Positions 21,111 to 33,351 of a stretch of 64,000 nt of DNA are shown here, one piece after another. Made by a program: the position numbers and the translations under genes. Under the pieces are notes generated by a model, which made no database searches, had not been told where the DNA came from, and saw only the letters and a list, made by a program, of their open reading frames with translations. Source of the DNA: Apodospora peruviana (Eukaryota; Ascomycota; Sordariomycetes; Sordariales; Lasiosphaeriaceae). Each line of letters begins with the position of its first letter. Positions within the stretch are counted from its first letter, which is position 1. Where the stretch lies: NCBI GenBank assembly GCA_033439685.1, contig JAUEDM010000002.1:2108001-2172000 (forward strand), written 5' to 3'.

Positions 21111-23159
21111 ATGGATCGCGGAAAGCACATATCCTTTGAAGACGCCCAGAGCGTGAGCCCAAGCGCAAGTGACGAAGACACAAGTGCCGTCGAAGTAAGT
21201 TTACCTTGGAACCTTAAAACTCACTGCCTGGATAGCTAAAATACCTAGGTCCTATTCGACCCTTCCAACCCATACCGCCGCAAGAGCTCTCTGGTGAACT
21301 CCGAGACCGTCCCGCCTCATCTTCGCCGAGGGGCCCAGCAGCAGCAACAACGAACACAACAGCAGCAACCAAACAAGAGTGAATGTCTGGTCCATAAACT
21401 CCTAGAGAGCCAGAAGTGGATAGGCAGGATACACCATCACCACCGCCATGGCAGCACCAGCCAAGTTAGGGATATATCCGGTTCCAGGGGGCTCGACCGC
21501 GTCCTCGACCCCAAGGGCGCCAGAGCCCAGTCTCCTCCTCGTTCCCCCCGACGCGCGATCTTGGACGGAGCCATGGACTCGAGCGGAGAGACCAGCGACG
21601 ACGTGGGGCAGTTCGATGAGAAAGCATGGAAAGCGCAGATCACCCGTACCGAGTCCCAGATGGAGCTCGAGGCGGCAGCAGCAGGAGGAGCATCAGTTCC
21701 CGTGGTTGGTGTCGACGAGACCCGCAGCAGGCTACTCACCAAGAAACAGCTCAGCGAAATGGCCTGGGGCGTGCGGGAGCTCAGCCGGCGGCTGGGCAGC
21801 GTCCGGCTGCGCTTCCGCGTCAAGACCATTTTTCTGCTGACCAAGGCGTATGACGACGACCTGATCCCCAAGACCAGGGAGGTCGCCAGGTGGCTGCTGA
21901 GCAAGGACCGGGACGTGCGGTACACGGTGTACGTGGACAGGAATCTCAAGGACGATAAGCGGTTTGACGCCGAGGGGTTGGTGGAGGAGGTGAACAAGGA
22001 AGATCCAGCCAATGCCAATGGCGGTGGCAGCAATCAAGATGGTGGGCCATCAGAAATAAGAATAGGAACGACGACGACAACAACATCAAAAACAACGGAA
22101 GATGACGATGCTCGTAAGAGGCTGCGGTACTGGGACGAGGGAATGTGCCGTGCCCGACCGCACATGTTTGACTTTGTCATCACGCTGGGCGGCGACGGGA
22201 CCGTGTTGTATGCCAGCTGGCTGTTTCAACGCATTGTGCCGCCCGTGTTGAGCTTTGCGCTGGGCAGCTTGGGGTTTCTTACCAAGTTCGACTTTGACGA
22301 GTACCAGCGGACCTTGACGGGGGCGTTTAGGGAGGGCGTCACGGTCAGCTTGAGGTTGAGATTTGAGGGGACGGTCATGAGGAGCCAGAAGAGGAAGAAG
22401 AAACGGTTAAGCGGCCTTGGTATTGGGACGTTGGAGATCACTGATGGTGGTGATAATGGGAATGGCGGAGGAGGAGAAGAAGAACAGCAGCAGCAGGAAG
22501 ATGATAACGATGGGCAGGAACGTAAGAGGGATTTGATAGAAGAGCTCATTGGAGAGGAAAAGGACGATGAGCATACACATCGGCCGGATGGGACGTACGA
22601 GGTGCTGAATGAGGTTGTTGTTGACAGGGGTCCGAATCCCAGTAAGTAATGTTTTGTTCTTTCTAAAGGTGGGTGTGCCACGGCACTAATTCTGTCAAAA
22701 GCAATGTCCTTCACCGAGATTTTTGGGGACGACGAACACTTCACCTCGATACTCGCCGACGGCGTCTGCGTGTGCACGCCCACCGGCTCGACGGCCTACA
22801 ACCTCGCCGCGGGCGGCTCGCTCTGCCACCCGGAAAACCCCGTCATGTTGGTTACTGCCATCTGCGCGCACACGCTCTCGTTCCGGCCCATCATCCTGCC
22901 CGACACTATCGTGTTGCGCATCGGCGTGCCCTACGACGCCAGGACCAGCTCGTGGGCGAGCTTCGACGGGCGCGAGCGCATCGAGCTGAGACCGGGTGAC
23001 TACGTGACTATCAGCGCGAGCAGGTATCCCTTCGCCTCGGTCCAGGCGCCAGGGAGGCGGAGTGAGGACTGGATCAATAGCATCAGTGCTAAGCTCGGGT
23101 GGAACACGCGGCAGAGGCAGAAGCCGTTTAAGGAAGGGCAGACAACGAGACATGGTTGA
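21111..23159 (+). CDS. NAD kinase (ATP-NADH kinase)
   Basis: Phosphorylates NAD(H) to NADP(H). Exons: 21111-21194, 21249-22641 and 22702-23159; 644 aa. The start is the ATG of MDRGKHISFEDAQ. The first intron (21195-21248) has a GTAAGT donor and a CTAG acceptor. The catalytic GGDGT motif lies at about residue 342 (ITLGGDGTVLYASWLFQ), followed by SFALGSLGFLTKFDFDEY. NEVVVDRGPNPTMS crosses the last intron, and TPTGSTAYNLAAGGS is at about 517. Insertions: a Gln-rich stretch near residues 45-60 and an acidic/Gly/Gln-rich loop of about 55 residues in the C-terminal domain, common in fungal paralogues. No clear mitochondrial presequence is visible, so it resembles cytosolic UTR1 more than POS5. Confidence 0.95.
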
Positions 23160-23835
23160 TTGGATGATGTGTTGCATGGTGGTTTTGGGGAGTGAAAGCA
23201 GATGGCATAGTCTTTTATTAGCCCGGGCACAGTTAAGATACCACTTTGATGGGGGATTAGAGTTTATCAAAACACGTTTCTAAGCGAAATATACCTGAAC
23301 TTGCTGTTGTGAGCGGACTCCTAAGTTAGTAGTGGACAAGCATAGATATAAATCGACATTCAAGGCTTGGCTTGAAGACGTGAGATAAGAGAAAGGAGTA
23401 TGAGAGACAAGATCTTCTGCTCTGTGATTCTCGCGTATATATGTGTTGGTAGATATGAATAAAGAAGCAAATACATCAACTGTTGCTGTGGAAAAAATCA
23501 CACAGAATGGTCGATTGTTATAGGGGGGAAATATGGGATGGATAAAAGGCAAGAAGAAAAGAGTGGTTGATACGCGAGTACTTCAACAAAGTCACTCTTA
23601 AGTTCCAAGAGCTTATATTTCTTGTTTTCAAAGTAAAAAATAAAAAACCCAAGTACCAAGACACCCTATTCAGTTTGTATCTATCTATCTCACAGACCGG
23701 TCTACCACTTTAAACCCCCAAACCGAGAAATTACCGAACAAAACGTATTGCTTATATATATAACCCCTTGTATATTTATTTTTACTTGTGTTGCTGCGTT
23801 TTATCTAATACAGTTGACAAAACAAAAACATCCTA
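23160..23835. other. Convergent intergenic region
   Basis: About 680 bp between the 3' ends of NAD kinase and the KEP-like gene. AT-rich, with TATATATA near 23755. No gene seen; probably the terminators of both genes. Confidence 0.5.
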
Positions 23836-24923
23836 CTATTCTTCCTCGTCGTCGTCCACAGTCTCCACAAACGTCATGGTGAGGCCAGCGTCGCCATCAA
23901 CGTTCAGGTTGACAGAATCGATGGCATCACGCCTGGAAACGGTTGAAGGTGATGAGAGAATAGCCGGTAGCTGCGGGGCAACATCGCGCTTGGCGGCGAT
24001 TTGTTCGCTAGAGCTTCCCTGGAGTGCTTGAGGAGAGTTAGTATAATATACCAAATAGCAGGTGGCGGTTCCATGTGGCAGACAGATTCAATCGTTCGTG
24101 AAGTGGTTGGACTCCTGATACTCACAAACTGGGACCCCGCGGCGAACATACATGGTAGTTACCCGGGCACGGCGTTGCCTAGGGGCGGTGGTCTCGTCAA
24201 CGACGTCACGCTTCTCGGCGGCAGCAGCACCCTCTCCTGCTAAAGACAGACTCGACATTAGCATCAAGGTAGGTAGAGGTTGAGTTGGAGGATAACATAC
24301 CGGCAGCGGGATTGTTGTTCACAATGATGCCGACGCCCGAGCCCTCAGCACCAGTTCCGAGCTGAATGTTGGGGCCCTTGGTCAAGGCGACCTCGGCATA
24401 CTGCAGTGCTCGGTCGAAGCCAGCGAGGTCTCTCTTCTTGACGTCGGTCTCATCGTCGCGAGGGGCGATCTCCTTTCCCATGCCCTGGAGAGCGGCAATC
24501 TGTTGCGCCTGTACACCCAAGCTGTTAGTTATACACCAAAGGGACCGAATGTTTGAGTTCGTGGCTCACCTGCTCAGAGAGGGTCGGGTCGGCGGATGCC
24601 TGCACGGTGGCGGGAGTAACGTTCTCGGCCGGAGCCGGCTGGACGGCCGGGGCAGCAGCAGCCGCAGGAGCAGCAGCAGCGCCTGCTGCGGCGTTAACGG
24701 CAGCTCCTTCGAGGGCGTTTATTAAGTTGGACACATCCTGGTTACCTCCAAAGCTAATTTCACCATCACCTGTTGGGCTGTGTAAGCAATTCTGGACTTG
24801 TAACCCGACGATGTGAAGGGGTATCATACCAACTACCAAGGCCGGCGAGTAAGCCCCGAGGTTGATGTTGAGAGGGAGTGCAACGGCGAAGCCGGCATAA
24901 GCGAAGAAGCGATAGTTGACCAT
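23836..24923 (-). CDS. Candidate Kex2-processed secreted repeat protein (KEP-like), five exons
   Basis: Exons: 24830-24923, 24570-24769, 24301-24508, 24126-24236 and 23836-24026; all junctions are GT-AG and in phase, 267 aa. I do not recognise a named family. The N-terminus (MVNYRFFAYAGFAVALP) looks like a signal peptide. An Ala/Pro-rich spacer follows (about residues 50-90). Dibasic sites then recur at about residues 123-124, 176-177, 189-190, 199-200, 217-218 and 236-237; four of the six are KR or RR followed by Asp (KRDLAG, KRDVVD, KRDVAP, RRDAID). Regular KR/RR spacing in a secreted precursor is what Kex2 substrates such as pheromone and RiPP precursors show. The segments between sites are not identical copies. 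Function unknown; the C-terminus is acidic (DDDEEE). Confidence 0.7.
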
Positions 24924-27900
24924 ATTGACTAATTTTCTGCAGCAGAACCACCTGTGGTTTGAGCTAGAGTTGTTGTTGTGTATTAGACGAAGCGAGTAAA
25001 ATAAAAAGTTAAAGATGGCGACCAGCGACGACGACGACGACCAGCGGGATGAAGAGAAAGTTGAGTATTAGAAACGAAACAAGCAACGAAAGAAACCCCA
25101 AGAGAGAAACCGAGTGAAAGTTGGATGATGAACCAGCTCGTGAGAGACAAGAACACAAAGGAGGAAACAGAGGAAAGCTGTGATATATAGACTATCAGAA
25201 GAACCTCTCCTCACGAAGGACCAGGGAGCCAGGGGCGAACAAGGGGCTCAGCGGGGGCTAGATCACTGACTAGCCTCAACGTCCATGATTATCGCCATCC
25301 TGACAACAACGACAGTCGCAGTGGCGCGGTTCAGTCACAGAGAGCAGCTTGCCAAGAGAATTCGACGGCGACATTGGTCCTTTGAAACGCGAGTGACACT
25401 AGTCGATCGTGATCGAGAGCTTCACGGTGGAGTAGAAAGCAGCAAGAAGAGCCGAGCACGGTAGCACCTTGGGCGCCTGGAATCAGCTCGGGCGGTGGAG
25501 TCGAGGAGATATCTTGGCATCGAGGGATGGATTTGAAGTGCGAGGCATCTCGACGCGGAGACTCGGGGACAGTAGGAGGTTCTTGGCGGTGCCCCAGTGC
25601 CGTCGTTCTGCTTTGTTGCTTTGGGGTAAGAATAGGCCCGCCAAGATTGCCAAGAGCCAGAGAACGACAAGGCCGAGACAAATGTGGCAGGGAATCCTTC
25701 ATATAATTTCTGCAGAATGGAATACTGCGGTATTTGCTAGCCATCATTCTGTGGTTTAACTGTGGATGTGGGTCAGTCACAGACTCAAAGTTGAGACTCT
25801 GCCAAGCATCTCGAAGTGTTCCAGATAGCCAAGCTAGGACAAGCATTTACCCAGAGCAGTCCAAGAGATTCCCCACATTCCGGCCACCCGCGATGGCCCT
25901 TGGCCAACGAGAATCGCGGGAACTTGCCGGGTGGCTGCGGCGCCACCACTTTCTTTCAAGCCCGTGCCACCAAAAATATTTGCAGCGCTCTTCGATCCTC
26001 GGAGTCTTTCAACGCACGGGGCTGTCGCTGGTAAGTGACTGTCGGCGCGATGTGCACCATGTTTCATGCCGCCAAGGGCTCAACCTGGTAGATGCTAATG
26101 AAGCGGCGGTGGCAACAAGGGCTCGTGAGTTGCACCGCTTCGTTGTTGGAAGAAGATCATACAGTTGAAGCTGCTCTGCGGTTCAATGCTTTGCAGTACA
26201 TAGCAGTGGCGATGGTGCGAAACCAGGACACTCCAGACATTGGCTTGTTGGTTCGGTCAAGTCAGGAGCAAAAAGAAAGGACACTCCTGATACCCCAGTT
26301 CCCCGTCTTCCTCCTCAAAGACATCCACTTGTCCCAATGGAAAGGTGATATCGGCTCTCGCTCGGGCAGTCCGTGCCGACAGAATGTTTGGAGGCAAGTG
26401 CGGCGTTCGTGTTCCTTCCGCGAGGCCGGTGCCCGTCGCCGACAGAGGAAACAAAACACGGAGGAGGCGTCCACCGGGGTCCGGTATTGGCATCTGCACA
26501 GGTTGCTTATCTCAGAAGCGCAAGGCAATCTGTACAATCTTGCATTTTTGCTCCCGATCTCAGGAGATATGGCAAAGTGGCCGTCACATTCAAAAATCCA
26601 TGGCCTGTATCAGCTCGCGTGCCCATGTGCCGCTTTGGACCGGTTCTGCCTTGCCAATTGGCCAATGAGGAGGGACTGATGCTTTGGTTGATCGTTTCAG
26701 GCTTTACCAGGGTCGCGGGCAACAATCGACCATCGTTGATCATGTTCGCGGACGAACATGTCGATTTTTACCGGCGCAAACCCGTCTCTTTGAAGCACGG
26801 CCTGACTTTCGTCTATTTGCGGTAATTATCCAACTATCGAGAAGGATTACGCGCTCCTACTTGTGACGGCGCAAGAGTTGGATGTTTCTAATGACAACAG
26901 CCGCCATCCATTGTGAAATCATACCTACCCGAGCCATCAGCCTCGAGAATATGGCCGAGTCCAGGTCCTATTACGTTGTATTTCGGGTTGCTGAGGTTTT
27001 GAGTTGACGGTGTGTCCTAACATTCGCGATTCTTAAAAGGGTCTTTGTCGAGATTTGGCGGCATTACTGATGACAGCAAAAATAGATTCCGCGTCTTGAG
27101 AGGACTTTCGCTATCCATAATGCCTTATGCCATGAGGAAGTACGAGGATGATTGCTTGCCACGAGAGCTCGGCACCAGCATTGATGGCAATACCTATCCC
27201 CACCAGGTGATCTGACGGCACCAATTCGAGTTCGCGTCCGCCTGTCAAGACGTCCCAAGCAAAGAAGCATAGAAGAAGCTTATTCGAGACTTCCAGACCA
27301 GATGGCTTATACATGCTAACACTTCAGAGTTCAGACGAACCGTGGCTATTGCCTTTGGTGAATCAGTGAGCAGGGGAGGGGGTGTCAAGGTCTGGGAGTA
27401 AGAATGGTAACTCTTACAACTGATGCCAGAATCAAGACGGAACACAACAACCTAGATTCGAACTATCGCGGGTCTGCGATTGATGTAAGTGGTCCCATGA
27501 GTGGCTTCACCTCGAGCATATTCCAACCTGCCCGCCACCAATCGCCCCAGTTAACTGAAAGCGATTGACTGACTGGGAGTCTGGGACACAACCCAACTGA
27601 ACCAGTGATAGTTGCTTTGAGGAGAGAGGATGTGCACAACGAAAAATCAGATGATAAATGTCTAAGGTACTGTATGCAGTTGATCAAAACTCCCACCTCG
27701 TTCGTCATGCCCAATTTCCCCGTACAGTTGTGGAGTCCCGTGTTCATTTAGATAAAAAATACAAATCTCCTGGCAGCGGGGCAATTGCCAAAACGCGTCA
27801 ACTCTCCACCAATCTGCCACGAGAGCACGTGAGTCTAGCGCATCTTGAGGGGCATAATCCGACCGGCAGTCCGTGCGCCGCATAGCGGCATTGGCGGGCA

Positions 27901-28052
27901 GACTACGGATCGTCCGAAAATTTGGCTCAGTCCAAAATTTCCAAATCGACCTCAGACAGCTAGCTCTCTCACATTCGCTGTAGTTGGGAGTTCGTCGCCA
28001 TCTCTGCCTATCCATACTCTCCACTCGTTCTGTTGTAATTCCTTCATTCAAA
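24924..28052. other. Gene-poor 3.1 kb between the KEP-like gene and EF-Tu
   Basis: Long frames exist on both strands (for example 25331-25846 minus and 26092-26679 plus), but they overlap one another, lack domains and read as shadow translations. The first 300 bp next to the KEP-like gene is purine-rich and probably its leader. The sequence just before 28053 (CT-rich, ending CATTCAAAATG) is the EF-Tu leader. Nothing else recognised. Confidence 0.5.
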
Positions 28053-29516
28053 ATGTCTGTATCTCTGCGGACGATTGCTCCGTTCCTCCGGACGGCCCGG
28101 AGCACCCTTAGAACGACGGCAAACCCCCTGGTTTCCCTGCAGCGCCAGAACCGGTCGTCCGTCCTCAACTTCGCCCGCACCTACGCAGTCTTCGAGCGCA
28201 ATAAACCCCACGTAAATATCGGTATGCTATATACTAAACTTCGACCTGTCAGACCGAAAATGCTAAACAAAGTGCTTCATTCTAGGTACAATTGGTCACG
28301 TCGATCATGGAAAGGTCCATTCCCCAAACACCTAAATAACTTCCCCCGAGCGTCGAACTAACCCACACGGCCCCGATTGTAGACAACACTTTCCGCCGCT
28401 ATCACCAAGAGACAGGCAGAGAAGGGATTGGCGAGTTTCCTAGACTATGGCTCCATCGACAAGGCCCCCGAGGAGCGGAAGCGCGGTATCACCATCTCCA
28501 CAGCACACATCGAGTATTCCACCGATGCCAGACATTATTCCCACGTTGACTGCCCCGGTCACGCCGATTACATCAAGAACATGATTTCAGGTGCCGCCAG
28601 CATGGATGGAGCCATCATCGTTGTTGCTGCCTCGGATGGTCAGATGCCTCAAACCCGTGAGCACTTGCTCCTCGCTCGCCAGGTCGGTATTCAGAAGATT
28701 GTCGTCTTCGTCAACAAGGTTGATGCCATTGATGACCCGGAAATGTTGGAGCTTGTCGAGATGGAGATGCGCGAGCTTCTCACCACCTACGGCTTCGACG
28801 GCGAGGAGACCCCCGTTATCATGGGCTCAGCTCTGTGCGCCTTGGACGGCAAGCGCCCTGAAATCGGTGTCGAGAAGATCGACGCCCTGATGAAGGCTAT
28901 TGACGACTGGATTCCTACTCCCCAGCGTAACATGGACAAGCCATTCCTCATGTCCGTTGAGGATGTCTTCTCCATCGCTGGTCGTGGTACCGTTGTGTCT
29001 GGTCGTGTTGAGCGTGGTCTCCTCAAGCGTGACGACGAAGTCGAGCTCGTTGGCAAGGGAACCGAGGTTATCAAGACCAAGGTCACCGATATTGAAACCT
29101 TCCATAAGTCATGCGAGGAGGCTATCGCGGGCGACAACTCCGGTCTCCTTCTCCGCGGTGTCCGCCGTGAGGATCTCCGACGTGGAATGGTTTGCGTTAA
29201 GCCCGGAACCGTCCAGGCCCATAGCAAGTTCCTGATCTCCATGTACGTGCTCACCAAGGAGGAAGGTGGTCGCCACACTGGTTTCGGCGAGAACTACCGC
29301 CCCCAGGTCTACGTTCGCTCTGCCGACGAAGCCTGCGCTCTTTACTTCCCTGAGGGAACCGAGGACAAGGAGTCCAAGATGGTTATGCCCGGCGACAACA
29401 CCGAGATGGTTGCCGAACTCCACCACCCCATTGCCATTGAGGCTGGTCAGCGCCTAACCATCAGAGAGGGGGGCCGGACAGTCGCCACTGGTCTCGTCAC
29501 CCGGATCATCAAATAA
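28053..29516 (+). CDS. TUF1: Mitochondrial translation elongation factor Tu
   Basis: GTPase that delivers aminoacyl-tRNA to mitochondrial ribosomes. Exons: 28053-28221, 28286-28314 (29 nt) and 28383-29516; 443 aa, the usual size. The first ~45 residues (SLRTIAPFLRTARSTLRTT) form an Arg/Ser/Thr-rich presequence, followed by [26 protein letters not shown], the bacterial-type EF-Tu N-terminus. The P-loop GHVDHGK (residues 60-66) is encoded by the 29-nt exon. DCPGHADY (G3), NKVDAIDD (G4), the effector region RKRGITISTAH, and the C-terminal ending GRTVATGLVTRIIK are all present. Confidence 0.98.
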
Positions 29517-30690
29517 GCTGTCGATAATCGAGGATGGATGAATGGTGTTTTGGGTGGTTTCTGCTCCTTGGTCTAAACGGAAAAACGGCGACCGGGGTTG
29601 TGTGGAGTTGAAAACTACCCTTATTACTTTGTACAATGTATTGTTCTGATGGATTTTTATTTATGTATACGACGCGCCATTCCCCCCCTTTTTATCATCC
29701 GAGAGCAGCTCACCAAGCCACACTGGTTTCTCTCTATCTCCTCTCCTCTCTTCATACCTAACCCCAGTTATTATCGTTCAATTCTGTAGTATATATGGCC
29801 CGGATTACATGGCAATAATAATAGAGAGGCTACTGGCGTAGTATGTATTTGTAAAACGACATGAACCTAGTAGTTATTTCGATTTGGATACGTGGTACTG
29901 AGTATTAGAGTGAGAAGGGCTTACTCCCCAGGGCTAAAAACACCATCTGATTAAGAGTTGTGCCGGTTTTTGGTTGAGAATTAATGCAGAGGTATGCCGT
30001 AGTTACTTACAGATGAGAACATGGGCCAAAAGATGACCAAAAGATGGTACATCGGTCGTGGGTATAGATAGGTACCCACGTTAGGCATATGTCGTCGTTA
30101 TGGTGATTGGGCAAAAAGAATGACCAAGACATCGCGATGGTCTTTGCTGTAACGGACAATATGGGAAACAAACAATCATGGCAGGTTCCAAGTCATCACC
30201 GGTCCTCTAGTCGCGAGCGAGCGAGCAGAGCGTAGGAGAGAAAAATCAGAAACGATTTTGACCAATTGTCCCCCTCTAACCATTTCTTTTCCCCTCTAAT
30301 CCCATCAGCAATGGGGTGGGTTACCCTCCCACCACCAACCAGATTTGGTTTGTATGTCCTTACCAAATGGTAGCTAGCTGACCCGGATGTCCACGCCCAA
30401 GAAATAAACTCCATTCCCTTTGCTGCTCAAGGAGAGAAGAGAGAATCGGCTCAGAGGGACAGATGAGGGAAAAAACAGAACGATTGCGCAAACAAGGAAC
30501 AAATCGATTTCCTGAGGTATCAACCACTGCACACCACTAACTGACTCTCTATTTCACAACCCCTTTTACTCCCCGGCTGGCTGGCTGGCTACTCGCGGTT
30601 TCCTGGTTCATCGATGGGGCGGTATCGAGTTCTTGGCATGTTCCTTGTTCGTTCGAGGTGTGGGAAATGGATTTGGGAATCGAGTTTGAT
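29517..30690. other. Convergent intergenic region EF-Tu / RPS29
   Basis: About 1.2 kb with no supportable gene. Contains the 3' ends of two convergent genes; T-rich segments near 29620-29700 may be the EF-Tu 3' UTR. Confidence 0.5.
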
Positions 30691-31312
30691 TTAACGGTGC
30701 TATAAACGACACAGATGTCAGCGACGGTTCATTCGTGTTTCGGCTGGCTGTGTGGAGTTGGTATAATAGTGGTGGTCTGGTCTGGTCTGGTCCCGTCGTC
30801 GCCGTTTGGAGTGCCGAGAATAAAGATGGGTGGTGTTGCGCGGGGTCGTTCCTTTTGGTATTCGACAACGACGACGACCAGATAGATAGACTCTGAGCGA
30901 GGGTATTCGGGTGCGTTAGTTCCGTTTTGCTTACCTTGACGAAGCCGATGTCGGCGGATTTCTCACGGAAGCACTGACGGCAGATGTTGAGGCCGTACTT
31001 GCGGATGAGACCGGCCTTGTGTGTGCAGACGCGGCTGTTTTCCTCACGGGTTAGCATTCTTCTCCTTCTTTTCATCCTCTGTTCTTGCTTCTTTGATCTC
31101 TTGCTTCGTCAGGCGGGCGGGTCTGGGTATCGATATGGGTATGATGCGGCTCTTCTATTTTTCCTTTGCGCTACTCTACCCAGTGCTCCATCCGCTCGCG
31201 ATGTCTTTGCTTCATTCGCTGCCAGAGACGGGGAAGGGGTTTTTTCTTACCAGCCGCGGGCGCCCTTGCCGTAGCTGCGCGGGCGCGAGTTCCAGACGGA
31301 TTCGTGAGACAT
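30691..31312 (-). CDS. RPS29: 40S ribosomal protein S29 (uS14)
   Basis: Small zinc-binding protein of the 40S head. Exons: 31251-31312, 30935-31034 and a 9-nt last exon at 30691-30699 that encodes only His-Arg-stop. The product is 56 aa, the family length. Sequence starts MSHESVWNSRPRSYGKGARGC and ends DIGFVKHR. Zinc ligands are C21, C24, C39 and C42 (CRVC and CRQC), with the conserved LIRKYGLN between them. The two introns are 216 and 235 nt, long for this window, as is common in fungal ribosomal-protein genes. Divergent from the PDI gene with 598 bp between. Confidence 0.96.
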
Positions 31313-31910
31313 GATTGCGAATTGGGCGATGTGCAAAGAAAGCGGTTGTGCTTTTTTCTGTTGCTGGGCGTGCGCTCACGGGTCGGTGGGTGGTGGAAGG
31401 TCGAGGCCGATTTTCGTTGGAGTCGAAAAGTTACGAATTGTCGGGATTTCTCACCTCTGTGCGGATTCACGCTTTTCGTGCGGGTGGCTTGTGCGCTGTG
31501 TGGCTTTTCCTTTAGTTGTGGCTGGAGGGCTAGGGGTTTCAACGGTGACCGTGACTAATTCTTATCGGTTATCGCACGTGAGCGTCAACTGGTCAGCACG
31601 CACAGTGTGCGTCAGCGGGCGGCAGGCAAAAGTTGGCAAGGAGCTTGGATGATTCAATCCGAGGAGCTGTTTGGCTGCAGCGCCTCACCTAACTTGAGTA
31701 CAGGCAAAGTGGCATCTTCGCAGCATTTCAAAGCATCTTGATTTTGGCGACCTATAACCAGTATCGCCACACTTTCTGATTGAGCCGGATCTCTTTTTTC
31801 TCAACAATACTCTCTGATTTATTTTTCAGATCTCGGTTTGCTTCTACCAAACTGCTGATATCCTTCGAACCTACGCAACCCACCCTCGCGTCAGTAGACC
31901 AGCTCTAGCC
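31313..31910. promoter_or_regulatory. Divergent promoter between RPS29 and PDI
   Basis: 598 bp between outward-facing start codons. The 100 bp before the PDI start is pyrimidine-rich (31780-31850), a common fungal core-promoter feature. No coding frame is supported. Confidence 0.5.
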
Positions 31911-33077
31911 ATGGTGCTTCTCAAGACCTTCGCGGTCGCAGGACTTGCCGCTATTGTCGCGGCCAAGTCAGCTGTTCTCGACCTCGTTCCCTCCAACTTT
32001 GACAAGGTCGTTCTCAAATCCGGCAAGCCTACGCTCGTCGAGTTCTTCGCACCATGGTGCGGCCACTGCAAGAGCCTCGCCCCTGTCTATGAGGAGCTTG
32101 CCCACGCATTCGAGTCCAACAAGGACGTCCAGATCGCCAAAGTCGACGCCGACGCCGAGAAGGAGCTAGGGAGACGGTTCGGGGTTCAGGGGTTCCCGAC
32201 CCTCAAGTTCTTCGATGGAAAGTCGGACAAGCCAATTGACTACAATGGCGGGCGGGATCTGGAGAGTCTGTCCAATTTTATCTCAGAGCAGACCGGCGCC
32301 AAGGGGAAGAAGAAGTTTACTCCCCCGAGCAACGTCGTCATGCTCACCGATGCCTCCTTCAAGAAGGAGGTTGGCGGTGACAAGGACGTGTTGGTGGCAT
32401 TCACTGCCCCATGGTGCGGACGTAAGTGTTCCTTTGCGATATTGAGCAAATGGTTGTTCGAATGCTAATCTACACCTACAGACTGCAAGAACCTCGCCCC
32501 CGTGTGGGAGGACTTGGCTGAAACCTTCTCCAACGAGCCCAACGTTCTGATTGCCAAGGTGGACGCCGAGGCTGAGAACAGCAAGGCTACCGCTTCCAAG
32601 TTCGGTGTGACGTCGTACCCCACTATCAAGTTCTTCCCCAAGGGCAGCAAGACGCCTGTGGACTATGAGGGCGGACGTGCTGAGGATGACTTTGTCGCCT
32701 ACATCAACGAGAAGGCGGGCACCCACCGCTCTGTTGGTGGCGGCCTCGATGACGTTGCTGGCACCATTGGGGCCCTCGACGACATCGTCACCAAGTACCT
32801 TAGCGGGGCCTATACATCGCTGAGCGACGCAGCCGCCGAGGTCAAGAAGTCGGCTGAGAGTCTGAAGGAGGATGCTCAGTACAAGTATGCTGAGTACTAT
32901 ATCCGTGTCTTCGACAAGCTCGCCAAGAGCGACGGCTACGCTGCGAAGGAGTTTGCCCGTTTGGATGGCATTATCAAGAAGGGTGGCCTCGCGCCGACCA
33001 AGCTGGATGAGCTTAGCGGTAAGGTCAACATTCTCCGCAAGTTTGTCAAGAAGGTGGCTGGGAAGGACGAGCTTTGA
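31911..33077 (+). CDS. ERp38-type protein disulfide isomerase, ER-retained
   Basis: Forms and rearranges disulfide bonds in secretory proteins in the ER lumen. Exons: 31911-32421 and 32482-33077; 368 aa. A signal peptide (VLLKTFAVAGLAAIVAAKS) is followed by two thioredoxin domains with WCGHC active sites at C50/C53 and C169/C172; the second site is split by the intron. Each domain has the usual cis-Pro segment (GFPTLKFF and SYPTIKFF). The C-terminal ~110 residues match the all-helical ERp29c domain, and the protein ends in KDEL, an ER retrieval signal. This is the architecture of fungal tigA / ERp38 proteins. Confidence 0.96.
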
Positions 33078-33351
33078 ATAGTATCTAGTGGAATAGCTGA
33101 GTGGGTGGTAATTGCAAGACATGGCTGGTGGCTGCGTCGGCATAGATAGGCGATGATCTCGGGGAACGAGATATATTCGCTCATAATCATGACCAAAGTT
33201 TCTCACTTCGCGGTTCTGTCGGGATAGGCATATAAAAAGAGACCAATGAAGCCAGACGTGATTCCCCACCCACAGCAAAACAGTGTGGTGTGCTCGGAGC
33301 GCCCGTCATGACCTGTTGTAATACAACGATCGGAGTTTATTGGCTCTTGTC

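Noticed and set aside
25331..26825. Overlapping long frames on both strands upstream of EF-Tu
   Set aside because: They overlap each other in different frames, none resembles a known protein, and none has a supporting intron structure.
27440..27500. A T-arm-like GTTCGAATC on the minus strand suggesting a tRNA
   Set aside because: The adjacent bases do not form a T stem, and no acceptor, D or anticodon arm could be folded.
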